DNA of 64,000 nucleotides, from contig CANUEZ040000191.1 of the NCBI GenBank assembly GCA_948099385.1, positions 7,688,001-7,752,000 of the forward strand, written 5' to 3'. The notes beneath the pieces are model-generated. The model did no database searches. It was not told where the DNA came from and saw only the letters and a program-made list of their open reading frames with translations. Positions 51,637 to 64,000 of this stretch are shown piece after piece. Source of the DNA: Fasciola hepatica (Eukaryota; Platyhelminthes; Trematoda; Plagiorchiida; Fasciolidae). Numbering within the stretch: the first letter of the stretch is position 1; each line of letters starts with the position of its first letter. Made by a program: the position numbers and the translations under genes.

Positions 51637-53751
51637 GGGTGAACGAATGTCAGTCGAACACCCAAACCACAAGGCTATCCGATATGGGTCTCAACGCTTT
51701 GTTCAACATATACACTACATGATATAGCACAATCCCCAAATTGGCTTCGGCCTCCGCATTAGCTTTGAACGGTAACAACCAAATTCTCGCACACCGATCC
51801 AATCCTATGTTCCATCACTTCTCTATTTATGGGCCTAAGTAAAACCAACGCATTCCCTTATGAACAATCCACACAGATTGCTCATACAATGCAATAGAGC
51901 AGTAGCAGAGTAGATCTGTATAATATGTTTCTCCATGCAGCTTGAACACTGAACTGACCATTGAAAATTATGGAAGCACTGTACAGCTGTTTGATCCGCT
52001 AAGGGAATCATGAGCATTGCACATGGACAGAGCCCACACGGGGACACGAACAAGGGTTGGGGTGAACGAATGTCAGTCGAACACCCAAACCACAAGGCTA
52101 TCCCATATGGGTCTCAACGCTTTGTTGAATATATACAATATGTGATATAGCACAATCCCCAAATTGGCTTCGGCTTTCGCTTTCGCTTTGAACGGTAACA
52201 ACCAAATTCTCGCACACCGATCCAATCCTATGTTCCATCACTTCTCTATTTATGGGCGTAAATAAAACCAAGGCATTCCCTTATGAACAATCCACACAGA
52301 TTGCTCATACAATGCAATAGAGCAGTAGCAGATTTGATTTGTCTGATGTGATTCTCCATGCAGCTTAACCACGGAAATGACCATTGAATATTATGGAAGC
52401 ACTGTATAGCTGTTTGATCCGCTAAGGGAATCATGAGCATTGCACATGGACAGAGCCCACACGGGGACACGAACAAGGGTTGGGGTGAACGAATGTCAGT
52501 CGAACACCCAAACCACAAGGCTATCCGATATGGGTCTCAACGCATTGTTCAAAATATACACTACATGATATAGCACAATCCCCAAATTGGCTTCGGCTTT
52601 CGCTTTCGCTTTGAACGGTAACAACCAAATTCTTGCACACCGATCCAATCCCATGTTCCATCACTTTTCTATTTATGGGCCTAAGTAAAACCAAGGCATT
52701 CCCTTATGAACAATCCACACAGATTGCTCATACAATGCAATAGAGCAGTAGCAGAGTAGATCTGTATAATATGTTTCTCCATGCAGCTTGAACACTGAAC
52801 TGACCATTGAAAATTATGGAAGCACTGTACAGCTGTTTGATCCGCTAAGGGAATCATGAGCATTGCACATGGACAGAGCCCACACGGGGACACGAACAAG
52901 GGTTGGGGTGAACGAATGTCAGTCGAACACCCAAACCACAAGGCTATCCCATATGGGTCTCAACGCTTTGTTGAATATATACAATATGTGATATAGCACA
53001 ATCCCCAAATTGGCTTCGGCTTTCGCTTTCGCTTTGAACGGTAACAACCAAATTCTCGCACACCGATCCAATCCTATGTTCCATCACTTCTCTATTTATG
53101 GGCGTAAATAAAACCAAGGCATTCCCTTATGAACAATCCACACAGATTGCTCATACAATGCAATAGAGCAGTAGCAGATTTGATTTGTCTGATGTGATTC
53201 TCCATGCAGCTTAACCACGGAAATGACCATTGAATATTATGGAAGCACTGTATAGCTGTTTGATCCGCTAAGGGAATCATGAGCATTGCACATGGACAGA
53301 GCCCACACGGGGACACGAACAAGGGTTGGGGTGAACGAATGTCAGTCGAACACCCAAACCACAAGGCTATCCGATATGGGTCTCAACGCATTGTTCAAAA
53401 TATACACTACATGATATAGCACAATCCCCAAATTGGCTTCGGCTTTCGCTTTCGCTTTGAACGGTAACAACCAAATTCTTGCACACCGATCCAATCCCAT
53501 GTTCCATCACTTTTCTATTTATGGGCCTAAGTAAAACCAAGGCATTCCCTTATGAACAATCCACACAGATTGCTCATACAATGCAATAGAGCAGTAGCAG
53601 AGTAGATTTGTATAATATGATTCTCCATGCAGCTTGAACACTGAACTGACCATTGAAAATGATGGAAGCACTGTACAGCTGTTTGATCCGCTAAGGGAAT
53701 CATGAGCGTTGCACATGGACAGAGCCCACTCGGAGACACGAACAAGGGTTG
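51637..53751. repeat. Dimer higher-order repeat, M123-M127, 846 bp
   Basis: Starts are 51637, 52060, 52483, 52906 and 53329, all 423 bp. The repeated part runs from about 51850 to about 53600. M123 and M125 share GTAGATCTGTATAATATG. M124 and M126 share TACAATATGTGATATAG, GGGCGTAAATAAAACC and TTGAATATTATGG. M125 and M127 share GCATTGTTCAAAATATAC, ATTCTTGCACACC and CACTTTTCTATTT. I found no difference between the two copies by eye, which suggests a very recent duplication. The front half of M123 (CCTCCGCATTAGC) lies outside it. Confidence 0.88.
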
Positions 53752-56700
53752 GGGTGAACGAATGTCAGTCGAACACCCAAACCACAAGGCTATCCCATAT
53801 GTGTCCGAACGATTTGTTCAACATATACACTACATGATATAGCACAATCCCCAAATTGGCTTCGGCTTTCGCTTTCGCTTTGAACTGTAACAACCAAATT
53901 CTCGCACACCGATCCGATCCTATGTTCCATCAATTCTCTATTTATGGGCCTAAGTAAAACCAAGGCATTCCCTTATGAACAATCCACACAGATTGCTCAT
54001 ACAATGCAATAGAGCAGTAGCAGAGTAGATTTGTATAATATGATTCTCCATGCAGCTTGAACACTGAACTGACCATTGAAAATGATGGAAGCACTGTACA
54101 GCTGTTTGATCCGCTAAGGGAATCATGAGCATTGCACATGGACAGAGCCCACTCGGAGACACGAACAAGGGTTGGGGTGAACGAATGTCAGTCGAACACC
54201 CAAACCACAAGGCTATCCCATATGTGTCCGAACGATTTGTTCAACATATACAACACATGATATAGCACAATCCCCAAATTGGCTTCGGCTTTCGCTTTCG
54301 CTTTGAACGGTAACAACCAAATTCTCGCACACCGATCCAATCCTATGTTCCATCACTTCTCTATTTATGGGCCTAAGTAAAACCAAGGCATTCCCTTATG
54401 AACAATCCCCACACAGATTGCTCATACAATGCAATAGAGCAGTAGCAGAGTAGATTTGTATAATATGATTCTCCATGCAGCTTGAACACTGAACTGACCA
54501 TTGAAAATTATGGAAGCACTGTACAGCTGTTTGATCCGCTAAGGGAATCATGAGCATTGCACATGGACAGAGCCCACACGGGGACACGAACAAGGGTTGG
54601 GGTGAACGAATGTCAGTCGAACACCCAAACCACAAGGCTATCCCATATGTGTCCGAACGATTTGTTCAACATATACAACACATGATATAGCACAATCCAC
54701 AAATTGGCTTCGGCTTTCGCTTTCGCTTTGAACGGTAACAACCACATTCTCGCACACCGATCCAATCCTGTGTTCCATCAATTCTCTATTTATGGGCCTA
54801 AGTAAAACCAACGCATTCCCTTATGAACAATCCACACAGATTGCTCATACATTGCAATATAGCAGTAGCAAAGTAGATTTGTATAATATGATTCTCCATG
54901 CAGCTTGAACACTGAACTGACCATTGAAAATGATGGAAGCACTGTACAGCTGTTTGATCCGCTAAGGGAATCATGAGCATTGCACATGGACAGAGCCCAC
55001 TCGGAGACACGAACAAGGGTTGGGGTGAACGAATGTCAGTCGAACACCCAAACCACAAGGCTATCCCATATGTGTCCGAACGATTTGTTCAACATATACA
55101 ACACATGATATAGCACAATCCCCAAATTGGCTTCGGCTTTCGCTTTCGCTTTGAACTGTAACAACCAAATTCTCGCACACCGATCCAATCCTATGTTCCA
55201 TCAATTCTCTATTTATGGGCCTAAGTAAAACCAAGGCATTCCCTTATGAACAATCCACACAGATTGCTCATACAATGCAATAGAGCAGTAGCAGAGTAGA
55301 TTTGTATAATATGATTCTCCATGCAGCTTGAACACTGAACTGACCATTGAAAATGATGGAAGCACTGTACAGCTGTTTGATCCGCTAAGGGAATCATGAG
55401 CATTGCAAATGGACAGAGCCCACTCGGAGACACGAACAAGGGTTGGGGTGAACGAATGTCAGTCGAACACCCAAACCACAAGGCTATCCCATATGTGTCC
55501 GAACGATTTGTTCAACATATACAACACATGATATAGCACAATCCCCAAATTGGCTTCGGCTTTCGCTTTCGCTTTGAACGGTAACAACCAAATTCTCGCA
55601 CACCGATCCAATCCTATGTTCCATCACTTCTCTATTTATGGGCCTAAGTAAAACCAAGGCATTCCCTTATGAACAATCCACACAGATTGCTCATACAATG
55701 CAATATAGCAGTAGCAAAGTAGATTTGTATAATATGATTCTCCATGCAGCTTGAACACTGAACTGACCATTGAAAATGATGGAAGCACTGTACAGCTGTT
55801 TGATCCGCTAAGGGAATCATGAGCATTGCACATGGACAGAGCCCACACGGGGACACGAACAAGGGTTGGGGTGAACGAATGTCAGTCGAACACCCAAACC
55901 ACAAGGCTATCCCATATGTGTCCGAACGATTTGTTCAACATATACAACACATGATATAGCACAATCCCCAAATTGGCTTCGGCTTTCGCTTTCGCTTTGA
56001 ACGGTAACAACCACATTCTCGCACACCGATCCAATCCTATGTTCCATCAATTCTCTATTTATGGGCCTAAGTAAAACCAAGGCATTCCCTTATGAACAAT
56101 CCACACAGATTGCTCATACAATGCAATATAGCAGTAGCAGAGTAGATTTGTATAATATGTTTCTCCATGCAGCTTGAACACTGAACTGACCATTGAAAAT
56201 GATGGAAGCACTGTACAGCTGTTTGATCCGCTAAGGGAATCATGAGCATTGCACATGGACAGAGCCCACACGGGGACACGAACAAGGGTTGGGGTGAACG
56301 AATGTCAGTCGAACACCCAAACCACAAGGCTATCCGATATGGGTCTCACCGCTTTGTTCAACATATACAACACATGATATAGCACAATCCCCAAATTGGC
56401 TTCGGCTTTCGCTTTCGCTTTGAACTGTAACAACCAAATTCTCGCACACCGATCCAATCCTATGTTCCATCAATTCTCTATTTATGGGCCTAAGTAAAAC
56501 CAACGCATTCCCTTATGAACAATCCACACAGATTGCTCATACAATGCAATAGAGCAGTAGCAGAGTAGATTTGTATAATATGTTTCTCCATGCAGCTTGA
56601 TCACTGAAATGACCATTGAAAATTATGGAAGCACTGTACAGCTGTTTGATCCGCTAAGGGAATCATGAGCATTGCACATGGACAGAGCCCACTTGGAGAC

Positions 56701-57560
56701 ACGAACAAGGGTTGGGGTGAACGAATGTCAGTCGAACACCCAAACCACAAGGCTATCCCATATGTGTCCGAACGATTTGTTCAACATATACAACACATGA
56801 TATAGCACAATCCCCAAATTGGCTTCGGCTTTCGCTTTCGCTTTGAACGTTAACAACCAAATTCTCGCACACCGATCCAATCCTATGTTCCATCACTTCT
56901 CTATTTATGGGCCTAAGTAAAACCAAGGCATTCCCTTATGAACAATCCACACAGATTGCTCATACAATGCAATAGAGCAGTAGCAGAGTAGATTTGTATA
57001 ATATGTTTCTCCATGCAGCTTGAACACTGAACTGACCATTGCAAATTATGGAAGCACTGTACAGCTGTTTGATCCGCTAAGGGAATCATGAGCATTGCAC
57101 ATGGACAGAGCCCACACGGGGACACGAACAAGGGTTGGGGTGAACGAATGTCAGTCGAACACCCAAACCACAAGGCTATCCCATATGGGTCTCAACGCTT
57201 TGATCAACATATACACTACATGATATAGCACAATCCCCAAATTGGCTTCGGCTTTCGCTTTCGCTTTGAACGGTAACAACCAAATTCTCGCACACCGATC
57301 CAATCCTATGTTCCATCACTTCTCTATTTATGGGCCTAAGTAAAACCAACGCATTCCCTTATGAACAATCCACACAGATTGCTCATACAATGCAATATAG
57401 CAGTAGCAAAGTAGATTTGTATAATATGATTCTCCATGCAGCTTAACCACGGAAATGACCATTGGAAATTATGGAAGCACAGTACAGCTGTTTGATCCGC
57501 TAAGGGAATCATGAGCATTGCACATGGACAGAGCCCACTCGGAGACACGAACAAGGGTTG
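53752..57560. repeat. Trimer higher-order repeat, M128-M136, three copies
   Basis: Starts are 53752, 54175 (425), 54600, 55023, 55446, 55869, 56292, 56715 and 57138. M128, M131 and M134 share TTTGAACTGTAAC and CATCAATTCTC. M129, M132 and M135 share CCCATATGTGTCCGAACG with CATCACTTCTC. M130 and M133 share ACCACATTCTC. M130, M133 and M136 have CAATATAGCAG, but so does M132, which crosses classes. Copies are 1271, 1269 and 1269 bp and less alike than those of the dimer blocks, so this amplification is probably older or has been reshuffled. Confidence 0.75.
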
Positions 57561-60500
57561 GGGTGAACGAATGTCAGTCGAACACCCAAACCACAAGGCT
57601 ATCCCATATGTGTCCGAACGATTTGTTCAACATATACAACACATGATATAGCACAATCCCCAAATTGGCTTCGGCTTTCGCTTTCGCTTTGAACGGTAAC
57701 AACCGAATTCTCGCACACCGATCCAATCCTATGTTCCATCACTTCTCTATTTATGGGCCTAAGTAAAACCAAGGCATTCCCTTATGAACAATCCACACAG
57801 ATTGCTCATACAATGCAATAGAGCAGTAGCAGAGTAGATTTGTATAATATGATTCTCCATGCAGCTTGAACACTGAACTGACGATTGAAATTATGGAAGC
57901 ACTGTACAGCTGTTTGATCCGCTAAGGGAATCATGAGCATTGCACATGGACAGAGCCCACACGGGGACACGAACAAGGGTTGGGGTGAACGAATGTCAGT
58001 CGAACACCCAAACCACAAGGCTATCCCATATGGGTCTGAACGCTTTGTTGAACATATACAACACATGATATAGCACAATCCCCAAATTGGCTTCGGCTTT
58101 CGCTTTCGCTGTGAACGGTAACAACCAAATTCTCGCACACCGATCCAATCCTATGTTCCATCACTTTTCTATTTATGGGCCTAAGTAAAAACAAGGCATT
58201 CCTTTATGAACAATCCACACAGATTGCTCATACAATGCAATAGAGCAGTAGCAAAGTAGATTTGTATAATATGATTCTCCATGCAGCTTGAACACTGAAC
58301 TGACCATTGAAAATGATGGAAGCACTGTACAGCTGTTTGATCCGCTAAGGGAATCATGAGCATTGCACATGGACAGAGCCCACACGGGGACACGAACAAG
58401 GGTTGGGGTGAACGAATGTCAGTCGAACACCCAAACCACAAGGCTATCCGATATGGGTCTGAAAGCTTTGTTCAACATATACACTACATGATATAGCACA
58501 ATCCCCAAATTGGCTTCGGCTTTCGCTTTCGCTTTGAACGGTAACAACCGAATTCTCGCACACCGATCCAATCCTATGTTCCATCACTTCTCTATTTATG
58601 GGCCTAAGTAAAACCAAGGCATTCCCTTATGAACAATCCACACAGATTGCTCATACAATGCAATAGAGTAGTAGCAGTGTAGATTTGTATAATATGATTC
58701 TCCATGCAGCTTGAACACTGAACTGACCATTGAAAATTATGGAAGCACTGTACAGCTGTTTGATCCGCTAAGGGAATCATGAGCATTGCACATGGACAGA
58801 GCCCACACGGAGACACGAACAAGGGTTGGGGTGAACGAATGTCAGTCGAACACCCAAACCACAAGGCTATCGCATATGGGTCTCAAAGCTTTGTTCAACA
58901 TATACAATACATGATATAGCACAATCCCCAAATTGGCTTCGGCTTTCGCTTTCGCTTTGAACGGTAACAACCGAATTCTCGCACACCGATCCAATCCTAT
59001 GTTCCATCAATTCTCTATTTATGGGCCTAAGTAAAACCAAGGCATTCCCTTATGAACAATCCACACAGATTGCTCATACAATGCAATAGAGCAGTAGCAG
59101 ATTTGATTTGTCTGATGTGATTCTCCATGCAGCTTAACCACGGAAATGACCATTGAAAATTATGGAAGCACTGTATAGCTGTTTGATCCGCTAAGGGAAT
59201 CATGAGCATTGCACATGGACAGTGCTCACACGGGGACACGAACAAGGGTTGGGGTGAACGAATGTCAGTCGAACACCCAAACCACAAGGCTATCCGATAT
59301 GGGTCTCAACGCTTTGTTCAACATATACACTACATGATATAGCACAATCCCCAAATTGGCTTCGGCTTTCGCTTTCGCTTCGAACTGTAACAACCAAATT
59401 CTCGCACACCGATCCAATCCTATGTTCCATCACTTCTCTATTTATGGGCCTAAGTAAAACCAAGGCATTCCCTTATGAACAATCCACACAGATTGCTCAT
59501 ACATTGCAATAGAGCAGTAGCAGATTTGATTTGTCTGATGTGATTCTCCATGCAGCTTAAACACGGAAATGACCATTGAAAATTATGGAAGCACTGTATA
59601 GCTGTTTGATCCGCTAAGGGAATCATGAGCATTGCACATGGACAGTGCCCATTCGGGGACACGAACAAGGGTTGGGGTGAACGAATGTCAGTCGAACACC
59701 CAAACCACAAGGCTATCCCATATGGTTCTCAAAGCTTTGTTCAACATATACACTACATGATATAGCACAATCCCCAAATTGGCTTCGGCTTTCGCTTTTG
59801 CTTTGAACGGTAACAACCAAATTCTCGCACACCGATCCAATCCTATGTTCCATCACTTCTCTATTTATGGGCCTAAGTAAAACCAAGGCATTCCCTTATG
59901 AACAATCCACACAGATTGCTCATACAATGCAACAGAGCAGTAGCAGAGTAGATTTGTATAATATGTTTCTCCATGCAGCTTGATCACTGAAATGACCATT
60001 GAAAATGATGGGAGCACTGTACAGCTGTTTGATCCGCCAAGGGAATCATGAGCATTGCACATGGACAGAGCCCACACGGAGACACGAACAAGGGTTGGGG
60101 TGAACGAATGTCAGTCGAACACCCAAACCACAAGGCTATCCCATATGGGTCTCAACGCTTTGTTCAACATATACAACACATGATATAGCACAATCCCAAA
60201 ATTGGCTTCGGCTTTCGCTTTCGCTTTGAACGGTAACAACCAAATTCTCGCACACCGATCCAATCCTATGTTCAATCACTTCTCTATTTATGGGCCTAAG
60301 TAAAACCAAGGCATTCCCTTATGAACAATCCACACAGATTGCTCATACAATGCAATAGAGTAGTAGCAGTGTAGATTTGTATAATATGATTCTCCATGCA
60401 GCGTGACCACGGAACTGACCATTGAAAATGATGGAAGCACTGTACAGCTGTTTGATCCGCTAAGGGAATCATGAGCATTGCACATGGACAGAGCCCACAC

Positions 60501-61789
60501 GGGGACACGAACAAGGGTTGGGGTGAACGAATGTCAGTCGAACACCCAAACCACAAGGCTATCCCATATGGGTCTGAACGCATTGTTCAACATATACAAC
60601 ACATGATATAGCACAATCCCCAAATTGGCTTCGGCTTTCGCTTTCGCTGTGAACGGTAACAACCAAATTCTCGCACACCGATCCAATCCTATGTTCCATC
60701 ACTTTTCTATTTATGGGCCTAAGTAAAAACAAGGCATTCCCTTATGAACAATCCACACAGATTGCTCATACAATGCAATAGAGCAGTAGCAGAGTAGATT
60801 TGTATAATATGTTTCTCCATGCAGCTTGAACACTGAACTGACCATTGGAAATTATGGAAGCACTGTACAGCTGTTTGATCCGCTAAGGGAATCCTGAGCA
60901 TTGCACATGGACAGAGCCCACACGGAGACACGAACAAGGGTTGGGGTGAACGAATGTCAGTCGAACACCCAAACCACAAGGCTATCGCATATGGGTCTCA
61001 ACGCTTTGTTCAACATATACAATACATGATATAGCACAATCCCCAAATTGACTTCGGCTTTCGCTTTCGCTTTGAACGATAACAACCAAATTCTCGCACA
61101 CCGATCCAATCCTATGTTCCATCACTTCTCTATTTATGGGCCTAAGTAAAACCAAGGCATTCCCTTATGAACAATCCACACAGATTGCTCATACAATGCA
61201 ATAGAGCAGTAGCAAAGTAGATTTGTATAATATGATTCTCCATGCAGCTTGAACACTGAACTGACCATTGAAAATGATGGAAGCACTGTACAGCTGTTTG
61301 ATCCGCTAAGGGAATCATGAGCATTGCACATGGACAGAGCCCACACGGGGACACGAACAAGGGTTGGGGTGAACGAATGTCAGTCGAACACCCAAACCAC
61401 AAGGCTATCCCATATGGGTCTGAAAGCTTTGTTCAACATATACACTACATGATATAGCACAATCCCCAAATTGGCTTCGGCTTTCGCTTTCGCTTTGAAC
61501 GGTAACAACCAAATTCTCGCACACCGATCCAATCCTATGTTCCATCACTTCTCTATTTATGGGCCTAAGTAAAACCAAGGCATTCCCTTATGAACAATCC
61601 ACACAGATTGCTCATGCAACGCAATAGAGTAGTAGCAGAGTAGATTTGTATAATATGATTCTCCATGCAGCGTGACCACGGAACTGACCATTGAAAATGA
61701 TGGAAGCACTGTAGAGCTGTTTGATCCGCTAAGGGAATCATGAGCATTGCACATGGACAGAGCCCACACGGAGACACGAACAAGGGTTG
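57561..61789. repeat. M137-M146, six-unit repeat with permuted unit order
   Basis: Starts are 57561 (422), 57983, 58406, 58829, 59252, 59675, 60098, 60521, 60944 and 61367. M138 and M144, 2538 bp apart, share GGGTCTGAACG, CGCTGTGAACGG, CACTTTTCTATTT and GTAAAAACAAGG. M140 and M145 share CTATCGCATATGGG. M139, M143 and M146 share GAGTAGTAGCAG. M141 corresponds to M147, and M142 to M148. The order of subtypes therefore differs between M138-M143 and M144-M149, although their total lengths are nearly equal (2538 and 2537 bp). Confidence 0.7.
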
Positions 61790-64000
61790 GGGTGAACGAA
61801 TGTCAGTCGAACACCCAAACCACAAGGCTATCCGATATGGGTCTCAACGCTTTGTTCAACATATACAATACATGATATAGCACAATCCCCAAATTGGCTT
61901 CGGCTTTCGCTTTCGCTTTGAACGGTAACAACCAAATTCTCGCACACCGATCCAATCCTATGTTCCATCACTTTTCTATTTATGGGCCTAAGTAAAACCA
62001 CGGCATTCCTTTATGAACAATCCACACAGATTGCTCATACATTGCAATAGAGCAGTAGCAGATTTGATTTGTCTGATGTGATTCTCCATGCAGCTTAACC
62101 ACGGAAATGACCATTGAAATTATGGAAGCACTGTATAGCTGTTTGATCCGCTAAGGGAATCATGAGCATTGCACATGGACAGTGCCCATTCGGGGACACG
62201 AACAAGGGTTGGGGTGAACGAATGTCAGTCGAACACCCAAACCACAAGGCTATCCCATATGGGTCTCAAAGCTTTGTTCAACATATACACTACATGATAT
62301 AGCACAATCCCAAAATTGGCTTCGGCTTTCGCTTTTGCTTTGAACGGTAACAACCAAATTCTCGCACACCGATCCAATCCTATGTTCCATCACTTCTCTA
62401 TTTATGGGCCTAAGTAAAACCAAGGCATTCCCTTATGAACAATCCACACAGATTGCTCATACAATGCAACAGAGCAGTAGCAGAGTAGATTTGTATAATA
62501 TGTTTCTCCATGCAGCTTGATCACTGAAATGACCATTGAAAATTATGGAAGCACTGTACAGCTGTTTGATCCGCTAAGGGAATCATGAGCATTGCACATG
62601 GACAGAGCCCACACGGGGACACGAACAAGGGTTGGGGTGAACGAATGTCAGTCGAACACCCAAACCACAAGGCTATCCGATATGTGTCCGAAAGATTTGT
62701 TCAACATATACAACACATGATATAGCACAATCCCCAAATTGGCTTCGGCTTTCGCTTTCGCTTTGAACGGTAACAACCAAATTCTCGCACACCGATCCAA
62801 TCCTATGTTCCATCACTTCTCTATTTATGGGCCTAAGTAAAACCAACGCATTCCCTTATGAACAATCCACACAGATTGCTCATACAATGCAATAGAGCAG
62901 TAGCAGAGTAGATTTGTATAATATGATTCTCCATGAAGCTTGAACACTGAACTGACCATTGAAAATTATGGAAGCACTGTACAGCTGTTTGATCCGCTAA
63001 GGGAATCATGAGCATTGCACATGGACAGAGCCCACACGGAGACACGAACAAGGGTTGGGGTGAACGAATGTCAGTCGAACACCCAAACCACAAGGCTATC
63101 CCATATGGGTCTCAACGCTTTGTTCAACATATACACTACATGATATAGCACAATCCCCAAATTGGCTTCGGCTTTCGCTTTCGCTTTGAACGGTAACAAC
63201 CAAATTCTCGCACACCGATCCAATCCTATGTTCCATCACTTTTCTATTTATGGGCCTAAGTAAAACCACGGCATTCCTTTATGAACAATCCACACAGATT
63301 GCTCATACATTGCAATAGAGCAGTAGCAGATTTGATTTGTCTGATGTGATTCTCCATGCAGCTTAACCACGGAAATGACCATTGAAAATTATGGAAGCAC
63401 TGTATAGCTGTTTGATCCGCTAAGGGAATCATGAGCATTGCACATGGACAGTGCCCATTCGGGGACACGAACAAGGGTTGGGGTGAACGAATGTCAGTCG
63501 AACACCCAAACCACAAGGCTATCCCATATGGGTCTCAACGCTTTGTTCAACATATACAACACATGATATAGCACAATCCCCAAATTGGCTTCGTCTTTCG
63601 CTTTTGCTTTGAACGGTAACAACCAAATTCTCGCACACCGATCCAATCCTATGTTCCATCACTTCTCTATTTATGGGCCTAAGTAAAACCAAGGCATTCC
63701 CTTATGAACAATCCACACAGATTGCTCATACAATGCAACAGAGCAGTAGCAGAGTAGATTTGTATAATATGTTTCTCCATGCAGCTTGATCACTGAAATG
63801 ACCATTGAAAATGATGGGAGCACTGTACAGCTGTTTGATCCGCTAAGGGAATCATGAGCATTGCACATGGACAGAGCCCACACGGAGACACGAACAAGGG
63901 TTGGGGTGAACGAATGTCAGTCGAACACCCAAACCACAAGGCTATCCGATATGTGTCCGAAAGATTTGTTCAACATATACAACACATGATATAGCACAAT
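61790..64000. repeat. Trimer higher-order repeat, M147-M152, cut by the window end
   Basis: Starts are 61790 (422), 62212, 62635, 63058, 63481 and 63904 (only 97 bp present). M147 and M150 share ACCACGGCATTCCTTTATG, CATACATTGCAATAG and CAGTGCCCATTCGGGG. M148 and M151 share CGCTTTTGCTTTG, CAACAGAGCAG and TTGATCACTGAAATG. M149 and the fragment of M152 share CCGATATGTGTCCGAAAG. Copy 1 is 1268 bp. M148 has AAAATTATGGAAGC where M151 has AAAATGATGGGAGC, so M151 is closer there to M142. Confidence 0.82.

Larger units (their letters stand above)
1..64000. repeat. 423-bp tandem satellite array, 151 complete monomers plus a partial one
   Basis: Every part of the window aligns to one unit of about 423 bp, repeated head to tail in the same orientation. 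Counting from GGGTGAACGA gives 151 complete units and 97 bases of a further one. Lengths are 423 bp in 108 units; the others are 420, 421, 422, 424, 425, 428, 429 or 431 bp. Recurrent length changes have four causes. A GCTTTC hexamer may be added (+6). The text AATCCACACAG may become AATCCCCACACAG or AATCCACACACAG (+2). TTGAAAATTATGG may become TTGAAATTATGG or TTGAAATTTTGG (-1). Single bases may be lost near the CATATG box (-1). No inverted unit, transposon, gene or unique spacer is seen. The array extends beyond both ends of the window. I infer eukaryotic heterochromatic satellite; family and species are not recognised. Confidence 0.98.

Noticed and set aside
1..64000. CRISPR array
   Set aside because: The repeated unit is 423 bp with no distinct short repeats and unique spacers. 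All parts of the unit recur.
1..64000. LTR, LINE or DNA transposon remnants
   Set aside because: No target-site duplications, terminal repeats, reverse transcriptase or transposase motifs were seen in any frame.

Overview
The whole window is one uninterrupted tandem satellite DNA array. I segmented it by eye on a recurring GGGTGAACGA phase point. It holds 151 complete monomers (called M1 to M151 here) plus the first 97 bases of M152. All are head to tail in one orientation, with no unique sequence, no inserted mobile element, no RNA gene and no convincing protein gene. Monomer length is 423 bp in 108 of 151 units and 420 to 431 bp in the rest. The mean, 63903/151, is 423.2 bp. One consensus unit counted by hand is about 44% G+C (A 132, C 105, G 82, T 104) with 12 CpG sites.

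This organisation is typical of eukaryotic constitutive heterochromatin: centromeric, pericentromeric or subtelomeric satellite, or a sex- or B-chromosome block. I do not recognise the monomer as a named satellite family and cannot place the organism beyond eukaryote. Nothing here resembles a bacterial or viral genome. A motif in most monomers matches 12 of 17 positions of the mammalian CENP-B box and 7 of its 9 essential bases. This is suggestive of a centromere but not proof.

Layout, as higher-order repeats (HORs) recognised from shared private variants: 1-3398 trimer (about 1275 bp); 3399-11044 no clear HOR, the zone with most length variants; 11045-11890 two units related to M32-M33; 11891-16964 hexamer of 2537 bp, two copies; 16965-17810 single units; 17811-20348 trimer; 19501-24159 tetramer of about 1694 bp, overlapping the trimer by two units; 24160-26274 unresolved; 26275-28813 trimer; 28814-35573 tetramer of about 1690 bp containing a chimeric unit; 35574-39796 mixed, with a partial tetramer; 39797-41911 dimer of 846 bp; 41912-45294 unresolved; 45295-49099 tetramer of 1691 bp; 49100-51636 unresolved; 51637-53751 dimer of 846 bp, copies apparently identical; 53752-57560 trimer, three copies; 57561-63057 six-unit repeat with permuted order; 61790-64000 trimer running off the end.

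The array therefore looks like a patchwork of recent local amplifications (2, 3, 4 and 6 units) over an older 423-bp array. Within it, short variant blocks inside the monomer have been shuffled, and a few haplotypes recur 20 to 25 kb apart. Open reading frames recur on the minus strand only because the monomer recurs. I do not annotate any as genes.
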